Part shown: piece after piece, positions 11,557 through 20,868 of the stretch
Layout of the letters: the number at the start of each line of letters is the position of its first letter
Position numbering within the stretch: the first letter of the stretch is position 1
DNA from: Hyaloperonospora brassicae
Taxonomy: Eukaryota; Oomycota; Peronosporomycetes; Peronosporales; Peronosporaceae
Reading direction: 5' to 3'
Assembly: GCA_947650285.1 (NCBI GenBank)
Contig: CANTFL010000496.1
Span: 1 to 64,000, forward strand
Length of the DNA: 64,000 nucleotides
Made by a program: the position numbers and the translations under genes
Notes under the pieces: model-generated
Database searches by the model: none
What the model was told of the DNA's origin: nothing
Seen by the model: the letters and a program-made list of their open reading frames with translations, nothing else

Positions 11557-13257
11557 TGCGTAATTTCGAGCGCGTGGGTCACAAAGTCAGTGCTCTTTCG
11601 GTCGTACTGGCTTGCGAGGACAGGTCGCAGCTCTGGGCTGGCATGCATCACGAGGCCTTCCGGTACAAGGACGCCGACGCACCCGTAGCATTTCGCACCG
11701 CCATGAGGTAGAAGTAGTGTGCATGCCAGGTGTCGCTGCTGCTTTTACGCCTGTTAATAAACTCGGACACTTGTGCGCTAGTGAAGCTGCGCGATAAAGC
11801 CGATTCCATCTCCTCCATCGCGTAGGACAGCGTCCTTTCCGTGTCCCACCACTCGTCCCTGAGTCCATGAAGGAACTCTCCAGCTTCTCCTCGGAGAAAC
11901 CCGCCAAGTTTGCTAATTTTGTACTTCTCCGGCCACGTTTAGCCGCACGCCTCTTAAGCCATTTCGAGCTCTTCCCTAAACGCGCGGCCCCAGTGCTTGA
12001 ACCTGCCGCCCAAGCCCTTGTGGAGCTCTTTGCCGGTAAACACGCGAATGTCGAGATTCGCATCCTTTGCCAGTGGAACACGAGTTGATCTGCTGACGAG
12101 AGCTCCTCTAGTCGGCACATTTACGCCTGGCTGCTGCAGCCTCGCTTGAGCGGATGCGAGATTCGTCGCATCGCGTGCTACTGCTTTGCGTGCCACCACT
12201 TCGCGTGCCGCAGTCTCTCGCGCCGCGGCTTCGTGAGTCGCTCTCGCATAACCTCGCTCTTCCGCCTCACGCACCCGACGCTCGACGTCTGCTGCGTTGT
12301 GATGCGCATGCTGCCACGCGCGACCCTCGTTTGCTTGGTCTAGGTTGACAGGTCTGGCTTCTTCTCCAATCCTCTCCTCGCGCGTTTACTGCTCCTCTTT
12401 CACGCGCCTCGCTTGCTCCTCTAGCTCCAGTTCACGTGCTCGGTGCGCTTCTCCAGCCGCTCTCACTTGCTTATTTAGCTCGATCTATCTCTCGCGTTGC
12501 CGATTTTTTTTCGTGCAACACATCTTGCTTGTGCCGAAAGAGACTCTGTTCTCTCTCTTGTGCTGCGCGGGTTTTCTGGTCGTGTTGCAGTGAAAGCGCT
12601 TCTCGCTCCGATTGCAGCGTGCTTGGAATTGCGCGAGTTGGCGCCCTTGAGCTTCCAGCTGCGCCGCCAGCGCGTCTCGTTGTACCGCTGGAGCTCTGCT
12701 TCGCTCAGCAGATGTCGTTCGACCTGCTGCAGTTATCCGTGCGCAGCTTTTATAGCATCTCGGTGCTCTGCTTGCTGTGTCTCTTGTACCTCTGCCACTG
12801 CTCGCAGCTGCATGCCTTAAGCTTCCGCGGCGACTCGCAGACCTTCACGCGCGGCCGCAAGTTGACGGAGATGCTGCTGCTGTTCTTTTCGCAGCGCACT
12901 TCTTTCCGTCCTGACGCTCGCGTTGCATAATCTAGACTCAGTCCCAAAGACGTCGTGGAGGTCGTCAACCTCCATGGGTCTCACATGCGTCATTCGCATA
13001 GACGGGGATCTGAATGTCTCTGCTGCTCTATTCGTTGGCACCGGAGCTCTTGACTCGGTCCTGCCTGTCCCAAAAGTTGTTCCTGTTGGTGCCAGCAGCG
13101 TAAGTCGTTCTCTCACGAGTTCCTCAAACCGTGCGACCATCGCAGCTTGTTGTCTCATGACAAGCGCAAGCTCGGGTCGCATACCTTCTCCGCTGTTGTC
13201 GCTCGATACAGCCGAAGGAGTCTGCGCGGCCTCTTGCGTGTTGCGACGCCGCGCCAT
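11340..13257 (-). pseudogene. Copia gag, broken
   Basis: The start region (12817-13257) begins MARRRNTQEAAQT and is followed by an alanine/arginine/glutamate-rich, probably coiled-coil stretch. At 11954-12274 FTGKELHKGLGGRFKHWGRA matches a capsid block typical of oomycete Copia gag proteins. At 11340-11651 another frame shows a degenerate zinc-knuckle remnant (NICITVRHIARTCP, with only some of the C-C-H-C residues). Several frameshifts split the gene, and its coding is spread over at least four minus-strand frames. Confidence 0.75.
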
Positions 13258-13320
13258 CGATGCCGCCGCTGCCGTTGGGCGGCGCTCGCGTACTCGACGC
13301 CCCTACTTGGGCTCATAGCC

Positions 13321-13528
13321 TGTTGACTTTGCATCCGCGTGCAAAGGAAGAAACGAGTGCGCGGTCGATGTGATTTTCCAGACTGTACTGTGTGGTTGCG
13401 ATCCTCACGGAATCTACTCTTGATCTCACTATATACTACGTACAGACGCTCTTCACTATCTCAAGAGTTCTGCAAGCTTCACAGCTTCTCCACCCTTCTT
13501 GTCAGGTGCCGTGCCTCCACTTCCAACA
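13321..13528 (-). repeat. 5' LTR of the decayed Copia element
   Basis: The 208-bp partner of 7626-7833. CCTAT follows at 13529-13533, matching the other flank. On the minus strand it is the upstream LTR, and GGCTATGAGCCC follows immediately inside the element. Confidence 0.92.
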
Positions 13529-14330
13529 CCTATCTCTTGCCGCGTGACCCTGAGATGCAGACGGCACGTCCGACATCGGTTTTGGCACATCCTCGCCCCC
13601 ACCCGAGCACGTTTCGTCTACGCAAACTTGCGCATCCACGGAATTCGCGCATTCGGTGAGCTTGCAGGACTCGACAAAACCGTACCTCTATTCCCTAATT
13701 TCCTAGTTGACGAACGATATCTTGTCCGGATTTAGAATTTTCTTGACTTCCTGCACGTCAGTGGGCCGCAGGACGGGCCGCCCTTGGGCCAAGTTGGCGA
13801 TCAACCATTGCCTGCCTTCTATACGGCTCCGTTGTCCTCCTCCGTGGCTTAAGTGAGGTCTACCACCTCACCGTGTTCCCCTTCGCGGTCCCCGCCCCCG
13901 TCGTCCCACTCGATGCCGTCGTCCCAGATCTGAGGCTTTTATCTCTTCGTCTTCTTCACAACTGCCTCTGTTTACTGAAGGGCGTTTCTCTGTGACTGCG
14001 GCGATGGTACTGCAGCCGCTTGGTTTCGTCTTCTTCTGGGCATGCCTTTTCTTGCGAGTTCGATGGATGCCGTGGCGATCTTGGGCTTTCTTTGCTCGTT
14101 TCACTTGTATCGATCGCTTCTCCAGTCCGAGGGCGTTCGGGTACCTATCGCGGTCTCGCACTAACATCTCGTAATTACGGCGCCATTTCCACAGCAGACA
14201 CAAGCGTGCATGCGCAGCAGCACTGAACACTCGCCGCTCGCGAAGGCCGCCCACTCCGGCAATGTCGGCACCTTATCGTCTGGGAGTGGCCAAGACTCCG
14301 GAATGTAGTTCTTGCCCATGGTGCTTCTTG
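13529..14330 (-). pseudogene. Decayed reading frame interrupted by the Copia element (main part)
   Basis: Minus-strand frames here begin near 14320 with a peptide starting MGKNYIPESWPLPDDKVPTL and continue through basic, low-complexity sequence to about 13530, with several stops and frame changes. If the Copia element and one CCTAT are removed, the frame ending at 13529 continues without a stop into 7620-7438 for about 60 more codons (…VSGEANKSWNRAVILLED…). I do not recognise the protein. An older retroelement gag or a decayed host gene are both possible. It lies outside the Copia element and must be older than its insertion. Confidence 0.45.
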
Positions 14331-16104
14331 TCGAATGGCAGTTTTGCTTCGGTCTCGATCCTGTCGATACTTTAGTGGCTAGTTGTCAGTCGCTCGAGCC
14401 TGCGCCTATCGTCCACTCATTTTCTCGGCCTCCTATTACTACTCCTCCCCTACTCTATCTTCCCCTATTTTAGGCTACCTTCTCTACTTTTACCTAACCT
14501 AGCATAATGAACTTTTTCACCAGTCATTCCGCTCTTGTTTGCTTTAGGCACATAATCTGAAAGTTGAAGAACAAGTACAAGTCCAAAGTGCTAAATAATT
14601 TCGCGTGGAAATTGGTTCGCTCTCGTACGGAGCTTAACTACGAAAAGATGGCAGCTAAATTTGCGCATCTAGATACAAAATCTCTCTCGTGGCTTTAGTA
14701 CGTGGGATGTAAAAAATGTTCGACAGCAATTTTGCCATGACCAAGGTTTAACAATTTGACATCAAATGACGTGGAATTTGTAAATAGCGCTTCGAAGAAA
14801 CTCGCTATCTTCCCCTCATAGAATGTCTACTAAATATGGGTCGATCGCTAACTTCTTTGAAAAGAAAGCTGAAAATGCACAGAAAGTATAACGGTGAGGT
14901 GTATTGAGTCCATATACATCTCTTGAAGTGGACAAATTGATAGTTTTAGATTATATATGTGTATTGAATGAATGCTCGCAATCATGCTTTATCGTTGCAA
15001 CTCGAGCAGGAGTAGGAACTTTAACAGCATAGAATTCAGTTTTACTTTTAGTTAAAGTTGTCGATACTTGTGCGCATACCTTAAAGACGTTGTCTCCCTT
15101 GCGTATATGCAATATTTGCACTGAAGCACTATTGTAAAATGATATCTATTATCTATTATTTTCACGACTCATGGAAATGATAATGTTGATAAATGCGTAT
15201 TATAAACAAAACCGAAAATAGCATACGGCCAATCGTGCTTATGTTTTTTTTTAACAAACTTTGTGTGCGATGCTCCATCTTATAAAAAACGAGGTCGTCC
15301 AAAGAATCCAATGAATCGTTAAAGCAACAAGCGAGAGGAATTCGATAAGCATCAAATCTAAACATGTCTTGTTTGCAACCAATTTTGCCATAACCGCATA
15401 ATACATAAATAAATTGAGCAGTACTGAATTCCGAAGTTTCTTTACGGCATAATGTACATAGAGCAGAAGTTATTTTTACTTATATAGGGATTCCTTACTT
15501 TAATTATAATAATTATATATAATAAGTGGTTTTTTGTTAATGCAATATCTTATTTTGACGAAAATCTAATCCAATATACTGGATCAATTGATCACTTTTA
15601 CCAAATTATGTTTATCGCGTGTATCGTAAAATCCTTACTTTCAGCTTGTTGTAATGTAGAGTCAATTTAGTTGATACCGTTTAATTCTTCAATCAGGAAT
15701 GGCATTCATCCATTAGCACTGTCTCCATCAGCAATAATACGGCTATATATCCGGTTTTAATATTGCTTCATGTGGCACATGGGTATTGTACAAAATATAA
15801 GCATGCGGCAAGTTCAAATGGCTCCATTTTTCCAAAAATCGAGAATATTAGATTGACACGAAAGGGAATTATACAATCTTAAAATACATCATCAAGATCA
15901 TATGATATAACTTCCTTGTCGTTCAATAAATTGACAAAAATAATCGACGAATACGCTCTAGGAATCATTGCACGTCTCTTTTGTGAAACGATCGTTCAGA
16001 CGAAGCAGGCTGCAGGCATAGAAATCATCAAAAAGATTTAAAAAAAAGAATAGAATCATCGGAATCTATTGGTATAATCAATCAATGTAGATTATTAAAG
16101 CTGA
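14331..16104. other. AT-rich intergenic DNA, nothing recognised
   Basis: The sequence drops sharply in GC content compared with the Copia region. Only short random-looking frames occur (longest 67 codons, minus, 15162-15365). No repeat, RNA gene or promoter was identified. Confidence 0.6.
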
Positions 16105-16790
16105 TAGGTAGGAAGCAAAATGCGATCTACTAAGTCGAATTACAACAACAGCAGCAAGTACAACAACAACAGCAGCAGAATCATCAGCAAATGCAACAGA
16201 TCATCAATAAGAATAACCGCTACAGCTGCATAAGTAGCAACAGAATCAGCAACATCAGTAAAAACATACATAATAGCAACATAGAAACAACAACATCATC
16301 AGTAACTGAAGTAGCAACAAGGAAGCAACATCAGCAGCAACAACAACAAAACCAACAAAGCAACAAAAACGACGCTAGCAAATGAAACATAAGCAACTGA
16401 AACATTAATAGCACCAGAACAACAGCTTTATTATCAACATCTTAATCAACGACTGACGGTGTTTACGGCCGCGGCCGACGATACTTAAACGCGGTTACGT
16501 CCTCCTATCTGGCGTCTGCGCCCGCAACTGGTGACTACAGGCGCAGCACGCCCGCGGCAAAACTCTCTCCGTAGTCTTCTTAATAGAGCGAGGGTTTATC
16601 ACGGCCGTAAAATATGAAGTGTGAAATGACCAAAAGTGTGGAATTCTTGTGTTTCACATGTAATTTAGGATACTAGGACGCGAAGCTTTTAAATTTTGTG
16701 ATTAAATGAGGCATTTTTCCCAATTATTTGAGGCGTTTTTTCGTGATAAAATGAGTCAGGCTTTTCTTCGCTATTATGATGATTATTAAA
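16105..16790 (+). repeat. CAA-rich dispersed repeat, copy 2
   Basis: A CAA/CAG tract (about 16140-16440) precedes a core at about 16458-16620 starting TTTACGGCCGCGGCCG, parallel to 80-640 and to the inverted copy near 61340-61670. Its tail (GTTTCACATGTAATTTAGGATACTAGGACG) matches the tail of copy 3 closely. The core frame is broken by stops here. The element class is unknown. Confidence 0.65.
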
Positions 16791-17192
16791 TGTTTCTACA
16801 TCTACTTTCTAGCTATTGTGACCTTAGGTCGTATATAAAAAATCAATGATGTTTTTTATAAGTCTCAAGAAATTGTTGAGATTTCATATTGTAAAGATGA
16901 TTGTCTATTGTACTTTTTTGTATTTCTGTGCTTGTATCTTTAAGATAGAAGCCACAGAATGAATCAGCGCAACGAGAGGGTACCTCCTACTAGGCATCAG
17001 CATGAGCGAGGATCATTGCAAACAATTAAAAAACTGCAGATTAGCACATGTAATTAAAATTATATCTGCTTTTTTCTATTTTACATTTTAAGTCTTTCTT
17101 AACGTCACAAAATTCATTCTTGATGTACGTGATTTAGACTCTGTGACTAACATAGGGAGATTTTTTTTATTTAAACGAAAGTACGAATCAAT
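16791..17192. other. AT-rich left flank of the recombinase-element array
   Basis: Non-repetitive AT-rich DNA up to the first CATA boundary at 17193-17196. The sequence just before that boundary (GTACGAATCAAT) is unrelated to the end of the repeated unit, so it is true flanking DNA and defines the left edge of the array. Confidence 0.55.
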
Positions 17193-17482
17193 CATACCAT
17201 GAAATCTCCGACCTCCGACACGCTCGGACCGGGACAAAGCCAGTACGAAATTGTGTAATAGTGTGCAACTTTGTGTGCATCTTTGTGCTAGCAATGATAA
17301 GCGGACAGGGGGCTTAAAATATGATTGATTGAGGCAAATTGATTTTCCTTGTGTGCGTGTTCGAAAGTTAAATATTACGTGCTGATCTGCTTCACTACAT
17401 CGTGAGTTGTGCCAACGTGTCAATTTACCACGACACGTGGACTGTGGACGAGTTGTACATGATGGGGCTTCAATATATATGC

Positions 17483-17990
17483 ACGTGCACTCGTGTCCAT
17501 GTGTACTTATACGCGCGTTATTAACTGCGCATTGATCGTTATGTTGTATTCAATGACAGGTAAGCAGCGACATGGTGGACTACATGCCGCCCGTGTGCTA
17601 CCCGGATGACCTGTTCCCCGTGCGTAAATGGTGCACAACGCGTTTGCTGCGTACGTGCACCCGTGTCCATGTGTATTTATACGCGCGTTATTGACTGCGC
17701 ATTGATCGTTATGTTGTATTCAATGACAGGTAAGCAGCTACATGGTGGACTACATGCCGCCCGTGTGCTACCCGGATGACCTGTTCCCCGTGCGTAAATG
17801 GTGCACAACTCGTTTGCTGCGTACGTGCACCCGTGTCCATGTGTATTTATACGCGCGTTATTGACTGCGCATTGATCGCTATGTTGTATTCAATGACAGG
17901 TAAGCAGATACATGGTGGACTACATGCCGCCCGTGTGATACCCGGATGACATGTTCCCCGTGCGTAAATGGTGTACATCGTGATACGATA
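17483..17990 (+). repeat. 170-bp minisatellite inside unit 1 (three copies)
   Basis: A 170-bp sequence starting around GTGCACCCGTGTCCATGTG is repeated about three times, with landmarks at 17493, 17663 and 17833. Each copy contains CAATGACAGGTAAGCAG, a strong splice-donor-like string on the plus strand. The first two also hold a 40-codon plus-strand frame starting MVDYMPPVCYPDD (17572-17694 and 17742-17864). The third copy has an early stop after MVDYMPPV. Confidence 0.85.
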
Positions 17991-17995
17991 TTGTC

Positions 17996-18280
17996 ATGTC
18001 CAAGAACATTTTGAGCGATCTGACCTCGACGATTACGGGTAAAATGAATTGTTGTACTATAATGTATATACGCTGTATCATGAGAGTAAGGACGAGCTAA
18101 AGTGTCTCGCCGATCTTGTTAACATGTACTTGTTGTATTTCTCCTTCTTTAGTGTGGATCACTCAGCATGTATACAATGGCGTGAAGACCATCATCTATG
18201 GGTACTGCGGGTTGACAATCTATCCGATGATGTTTGTAGTATGCGCAGGTGCTGGATCTACAATGCGTCCGGGGGCTTGA
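17996..18280 (+). CDS. Possible small two-exon membrane protein in unit 1
   Basis: Exon 1 would run 17996-18038 (starts MSKNILSDLTSTIT). The intron is 18039-18152, with a GTAAAATG donor and a pyrimidine-rich acceptor ending CTTCTTTAG. Exon 2 is 18153-18280, giving 56 residues. The spliced frame is open and the C-terminal half contains a hydrophobic stretch (YGYCGLTIYPMMFVVCAGAG) that could span a membrane. It overlaps, on the opposite strand, the last codons of the second element protein. The same structure is kept in units 2 and 3, which is weak evidence because those copies are nearly identical. It may be a captured host fragment or chance. No family was recognised. Confidence 0.25.
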
Positions 18281-18975
18281 AGTTGTCTGTATCGTTGAAT
18301 GTGTTTGCTTAGATGATCAGCTTTGTGTAGATTGCGCATGGACTTGAGGACGTTTTGTGCTCCGCGGGCCTTGATGTTGTGCTTGCCAAGAAACGAAAGT
18401 AACTGCATTTCAGCGACATCGCCTACATATAACACATCGTCTCGATACTGCGGAGACTTTTCATCAAGCACGAAGCCATCAGCAAGAAACAGTTTCATGA
18501 ATGCAACAACAAGTTTGGCGGTGGATTTCGTGTGCTTGCTCGAGCTATCAAACGAATCCCAGAGGCGGGGTTCCTGGGTATACCAACAAAACCAGACGTC
18601 CTTCAGGTTTGTTGACGAGCTCGTTCGGCGACGTTTGGCTGGTGGTTCTTTGTCTTTACCCTCACTTCTTTCATGTGAAGATTTTGGTTGTGCTTTGTTA
18701 TAGACCTCAGCTTCAATCATCGAGACGCGAGATTCGAGCTTTTGGTTGACCTTGATTAACTGTTCAATCAATGAAGCTTGACGAAGATGTATTGGATGCT
18801 TTTTGATGTCAATTGTGCTGTCTGAAGCCTTGATGGGATTCGGTGGCACATTTGTCTTCGTGTAGCAGGTTAGATGTGAAGACCAAGCTAGAAGTTCGCT
18901 TACGGAGTAACCTTGCTGGATTACACACGCTTCCAAACGTGTGACTACAAGTCCGTCTTTCTTTAGCTGCTTCAT
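18220..18975 (-). CDS. Second protein of the Crypton-like element, unit 1 (251 aa)
   Basis: A 251-residue minus-strand frame starting MKQLKKDGLVVTRLEACVIQ. Residues 64-90 form a probable coiled coil, 112-118 are a PAKRRRT nuclear-localisation-like cluster, and 125-225 hold a Trp-rich, helix-rich region (WFCWYTQEPRLWDS) that could be a DNA-binding domain. It lies just downstream of the recombinase frame. In units 2 and 3 only 11 bases separate that stop from this ATG, so the two may be expressed from one transcript or joined by splicing. The GCR1-type domain known from some Cryptons is a possible comparison, but I cannot confirm homology. Unit 1 differs from the others by a few substitutions. 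Confidence 0.65.
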   Translation of the reverse strand: MKQLKKDGLVVTRLEACVIQQGYSVSELLAWSSHLTCYTKTNVPPNPIKASDSTIDIKKHPIHLRQASLIEQLIKVNQKLESRVSMIEAEVYNKAQPKSSHERSEGKDKEPPAKRRRTSSSTNLKDVWFCWYTQEPRLWDSFDSSSKHTKSTAKLVVAFMKLFLADGFVLDEKSPQYRDDVLYVGDVAEMQLLSFLGKHNIKARGAQNVLKSMRNLHKADHLSKHIQRYRQLQAPGRIVDPAPAHTTNIIG

Positions 18976-19014
18976 ACGATGGATAATTAAATCAGCAGGT
19001 AAGTGATAAGCGTT

Positions 19015-20088
19015 TCAATCACTCTTTCGCTCACGTTGTATTGTGTAGTCTTGAGATGCATTGAAGAGCGCTGTCGCAACAGTTTGTATTTTTGTCTGCG
19101 TACCGGAGTCGAAGACATCAAGTGATAGGAGAGATACGTCGGTATCGAGGTGTCGCTCACTCAAGACCCGGGCAACCTTATGGTCTTCGGAAGCCGTACT
19201 AAAAACATACGCGAAGGCCTTGTTTGTCGCTGTCATATTCCAGGCGCCTCGGTCGAAGATCCACTGTACACACAATCCAACCCCATTTGCATGCTGCGCC
19301 CCTCCGCGCCGAAAAGAGTGAGATGTCAAGCGCTCGGATACGCCAGCTTTTACAGCGACCCGATCAAGAACACGGTTGACGTAGCTGTGTACACCAGGAG
19401 CGTTATCTGTGATGTTCTCCTTCTTAGCAGCGGTGGATAATATATCCTGTGAAGACACCACAGCCTCTGGATGATCGAGCAAATCGATGAGCGGAGTTGC
19501 TGGAGCTAATATGGACTGTGAGATAGCCACCTGCTCAGGAAGTTGACTCAGCACGGATATAGTTGGCGATGAGTGGGTCACGAGGGCGAGAGCTATGGCA
19601 AGCAGAGGACATTTGGTGAAGTCTTCGTCAGGGAAAAGTGAAAAACCTTGCTCTTCAGAAGTTTTAATTCGGATAAATCGGACGAAGAATATGTCGCCCG
19701 AGACGATAGACAGGTTTGCCTTCCGCAGCATTGTAATGTCCGATGCACGCCCAAAGAGGTACCAAAGCAAACACAACAGCGTCGCATCTTGGTAGTCAGC
19801 ACTAGTAACCGCAGTTGAATACAAGTATTCCATCATTTTCTTGAGAGCAGACTTTGTGCATGCTGGGGCCTTGTTTACAAACGACCCTGACTCACGCTTC
19901 ATGCAATGACGTTCGAGTGTCTGTCCTTTCTTGAGCAAATTCTTTTCAACCACTGCTCGATGCTGTGGGAACTGCTCCAGCAGCCAATTCTTGGCTTGTC
20001 GAAAGTACTGCATAACCGAGTGTCGAGCTAAGAGCTGTCCCTTTCGGCTTTCCTTGAACGCGAGATACATGCCAAACTTGTCCATCAC
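19015..20088 (-). CDS. Tyrosine recombinase (Crypton-like), unit 1, altered C-terminus
   Basis: The frame reads MDKFGMYLAFKESRKG onward and contains the tyrosine-recombinase catalytic signature: GRASDIT (first Arg, about residue 114), RIKTSEEQG (candidate Lys), HSFRRGG (His 257, Arg 260) and a candidate nucleophile Tyr in KAFAYVF (294). Upstream, 20119-20460 encodes the core-binding-like N-terminal segment in the same frame, separated by a single TAA plus ten sense codons. In this unit the C-terminus ends …NASQDYTIQRERKSD because five bases are missing relative to unit 2, shifting the frame for the last residues. The enzyme would cut and rejoin DNA at the element ends in the nucleus. Confidence 0.8.
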   Translation of the reverse strand: MMDKFGMYLAFKESRKGQLLARHSVMQYFRQAKNWLLEQFPQHRAVVEKNLLKKGQTLERHCMKRESGSFVNKAPACTKSALKKMMEYLYSTAVTSADYQDATLLCLLWYLFGRASDITMLRKANLSIVSGDIFFVRFIRIKTSEEQGFSLFPDEDFTKCPLLAIALALVTHSSPTISVLSQLPEQVAISQSILAPATPLIDLLDHPEAVVSSQDILSTAAKKENITDNAPGVHSYVNRVLDRVAVKAGVSERLTSHSFRRGGAQHANGVGLCVQWIFDRGAWNMTATNKAFAYVFSTASEDHKVARVLSERHLDTDVSLLSLDVFDSGTQTKIQTVATALFNASQDYTIQRERKSD

Positions 20089-20118
20089 AGCTTCTAGTGC
20101 GAGAGGTGCCCTCTCGCG

Positions 20119-20460
20119 TTACATGCACTGTTGCAGGTACTCCCAAGTAACCTCCTCCTGCTCGAGGAACTTTAAAAATGAGCGCGCTGCGTTCTCACGG
20201 GCACGCTTTGTGTTGGCAGGTGATAGGTCGGTCAGACTCATCCTCGGTGGAGATGTTAAAGCTTGGATGTTGTTTGTAAAATATGCGATTGAGTTACCCT
20301 TTATCGGAGATGTCGGAGCTTGTGTATTATTTTTTAAATATGCGAATAACTTGGTGTTTGTATAGTGATAACCATAACAGCACTGTTCTCTCCGACCTGA
20401 TACGTCGGAGAGGTAGCTGAGAGAGCTGTACTTGTCCATCTGCTCTCTGATTGGATACAA
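20119..20460 (-). CDS. Recombinase N-terminal segment, unit 1, ends at in-frame TAA
   Basis: 113 codons starting MYPIREQMDKYSS. The C-terminal half (NTKRARENAARSFLKFLEQ) looks like the SAM-like core-binding domain that precedes tyrosine-recombinase catalytic domains. The frame ends with TAA at 20119-20121 and continues open in the same frame to the catalytic ORF, so it is the natural N-terminus of that protein. Whether the stop is read through, spliced out or a true mutation cannot be told here. Confidence 0.6.
   Translation of the reverse strand: MYPIREQMDKYSSLSYLSDVSGRREQCCYGYHYTNTKLFAYLKNNTQAPTSPIKGNSIAYFTNNIQALTSPPRMSLTDLSPANTKRARENAARSFLKFLEQEEVTWEYLQQCM
20388..20412. repeat. Perfect 9-bp inverted repeat in the element (also units 2 and 3)
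   Basis: CTCTCCGAC and GTCGGAGAG face each other across 7 bases. The same TCGGAGA word occurs at both element ends and near 20294, which makes it a candidate binding motif for the recombinase. It lies inside the N-terminal coding segment. Equivalent palindromes occur at 23779-23803 and 27173-27197. Confidence 0.6.
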
Positions 20461-20868
20461 TTTTGCATTTGTGCAATTTGACTCCTTAAAAAAGAGTTTT
20501 ATATCCCTAGGCTCACACTATTGGTCAATACATTCAATATGTTATTCAAGTGCGGTCGGAGATTTAATGTTATTTATCCATACCATGAAATCTCCGACCT
20601 CCGACACGCTCCGACCGGGACAAAGCCAGTACGAAATTGTGTAATAGTGTGCAACTTTGTGTGCATCTTTGTGCTAGCAATGATAAGCGGACAGGGGGCT
20701 TAAAATATGATTGATTGAGGCAAATTGATTTTCCTTGTGTGCGTGTTCGAAAGTTAAATATTACGTGCTGATCTGCTTCACTACATCGTGAGTTGTGCCA
20801 ACGTGTCAATTTACCACGACACGTGGACTGTGGACGAGTTGTACATGATGGGGCTTCAATATATATGC

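Larger units (their letters stand above)
7626..13528 (-). mobile_element. Decayed Ty1/Copia LTR retrotransposon, 5903 bp
   Basis: The element has two 208-bp direct terminal repeats (7626-7833 and 13321-13528) that I aligned by eye with 9 substitutions and no gaps, about 96% identity. It is flanked on both sides by CCTAT (7621-7625 and 13529-13533), a perfect 5-bp target duplication. On the minus strand the LTR begins TGTTGG and ends CAACA. Next to the 5' LTR lies GGCTATGAGCCC, a plausible primer-binding site, and next to the 3' LTR a purine run GAGAGGAG, a plausible polypurine tract. Domain order on the minus strand is gag, protease, integrase, RT, RNase H, which is diagnostic of Copia. All coding parts are broken. 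Confidence 0.92.
17193..20578 (-). mobile_element. Crypton-like tyrosine-recombinase element, unit 1 of 3
   Basis: First of three head-to-tail copies. The unit begins at CATA (17193) and runs to the next CATA (20579), 3386 bp. Its left end reads CCATGAAATCTCCGACCTCC and its right end GGTCGGAGATTTAATG, an imperfect inverted terminal repeat of about 17 bp. It encodes, on the minus strand, a tyrosine recombinase and a second basic protein, with no reverse transcriptase or RNase H. That gene content fits Crypton-type elements, which integrate a DNA circle by site-specific recombination. Unit 1 is 5 bp shorter than unit 2, explained by one small deletion at the recombinase C-terminus. Confidence 0.75.

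Noticed and set aside
8334..13260. Many plus-strand frames over the decayed Copia element (for example 8214-8591, 9767-10312, 10420-11085)
   Set aside because: They are complements of the minus-strand pol and gag codons and show no independent motifs.
17483..17990. Evenly spaced repeats considered as a CRISPR array
   Set aside because: The repeat unit is 170 bp with no variable spacers; it is a minisatellite in a eukaryotic mobile element.
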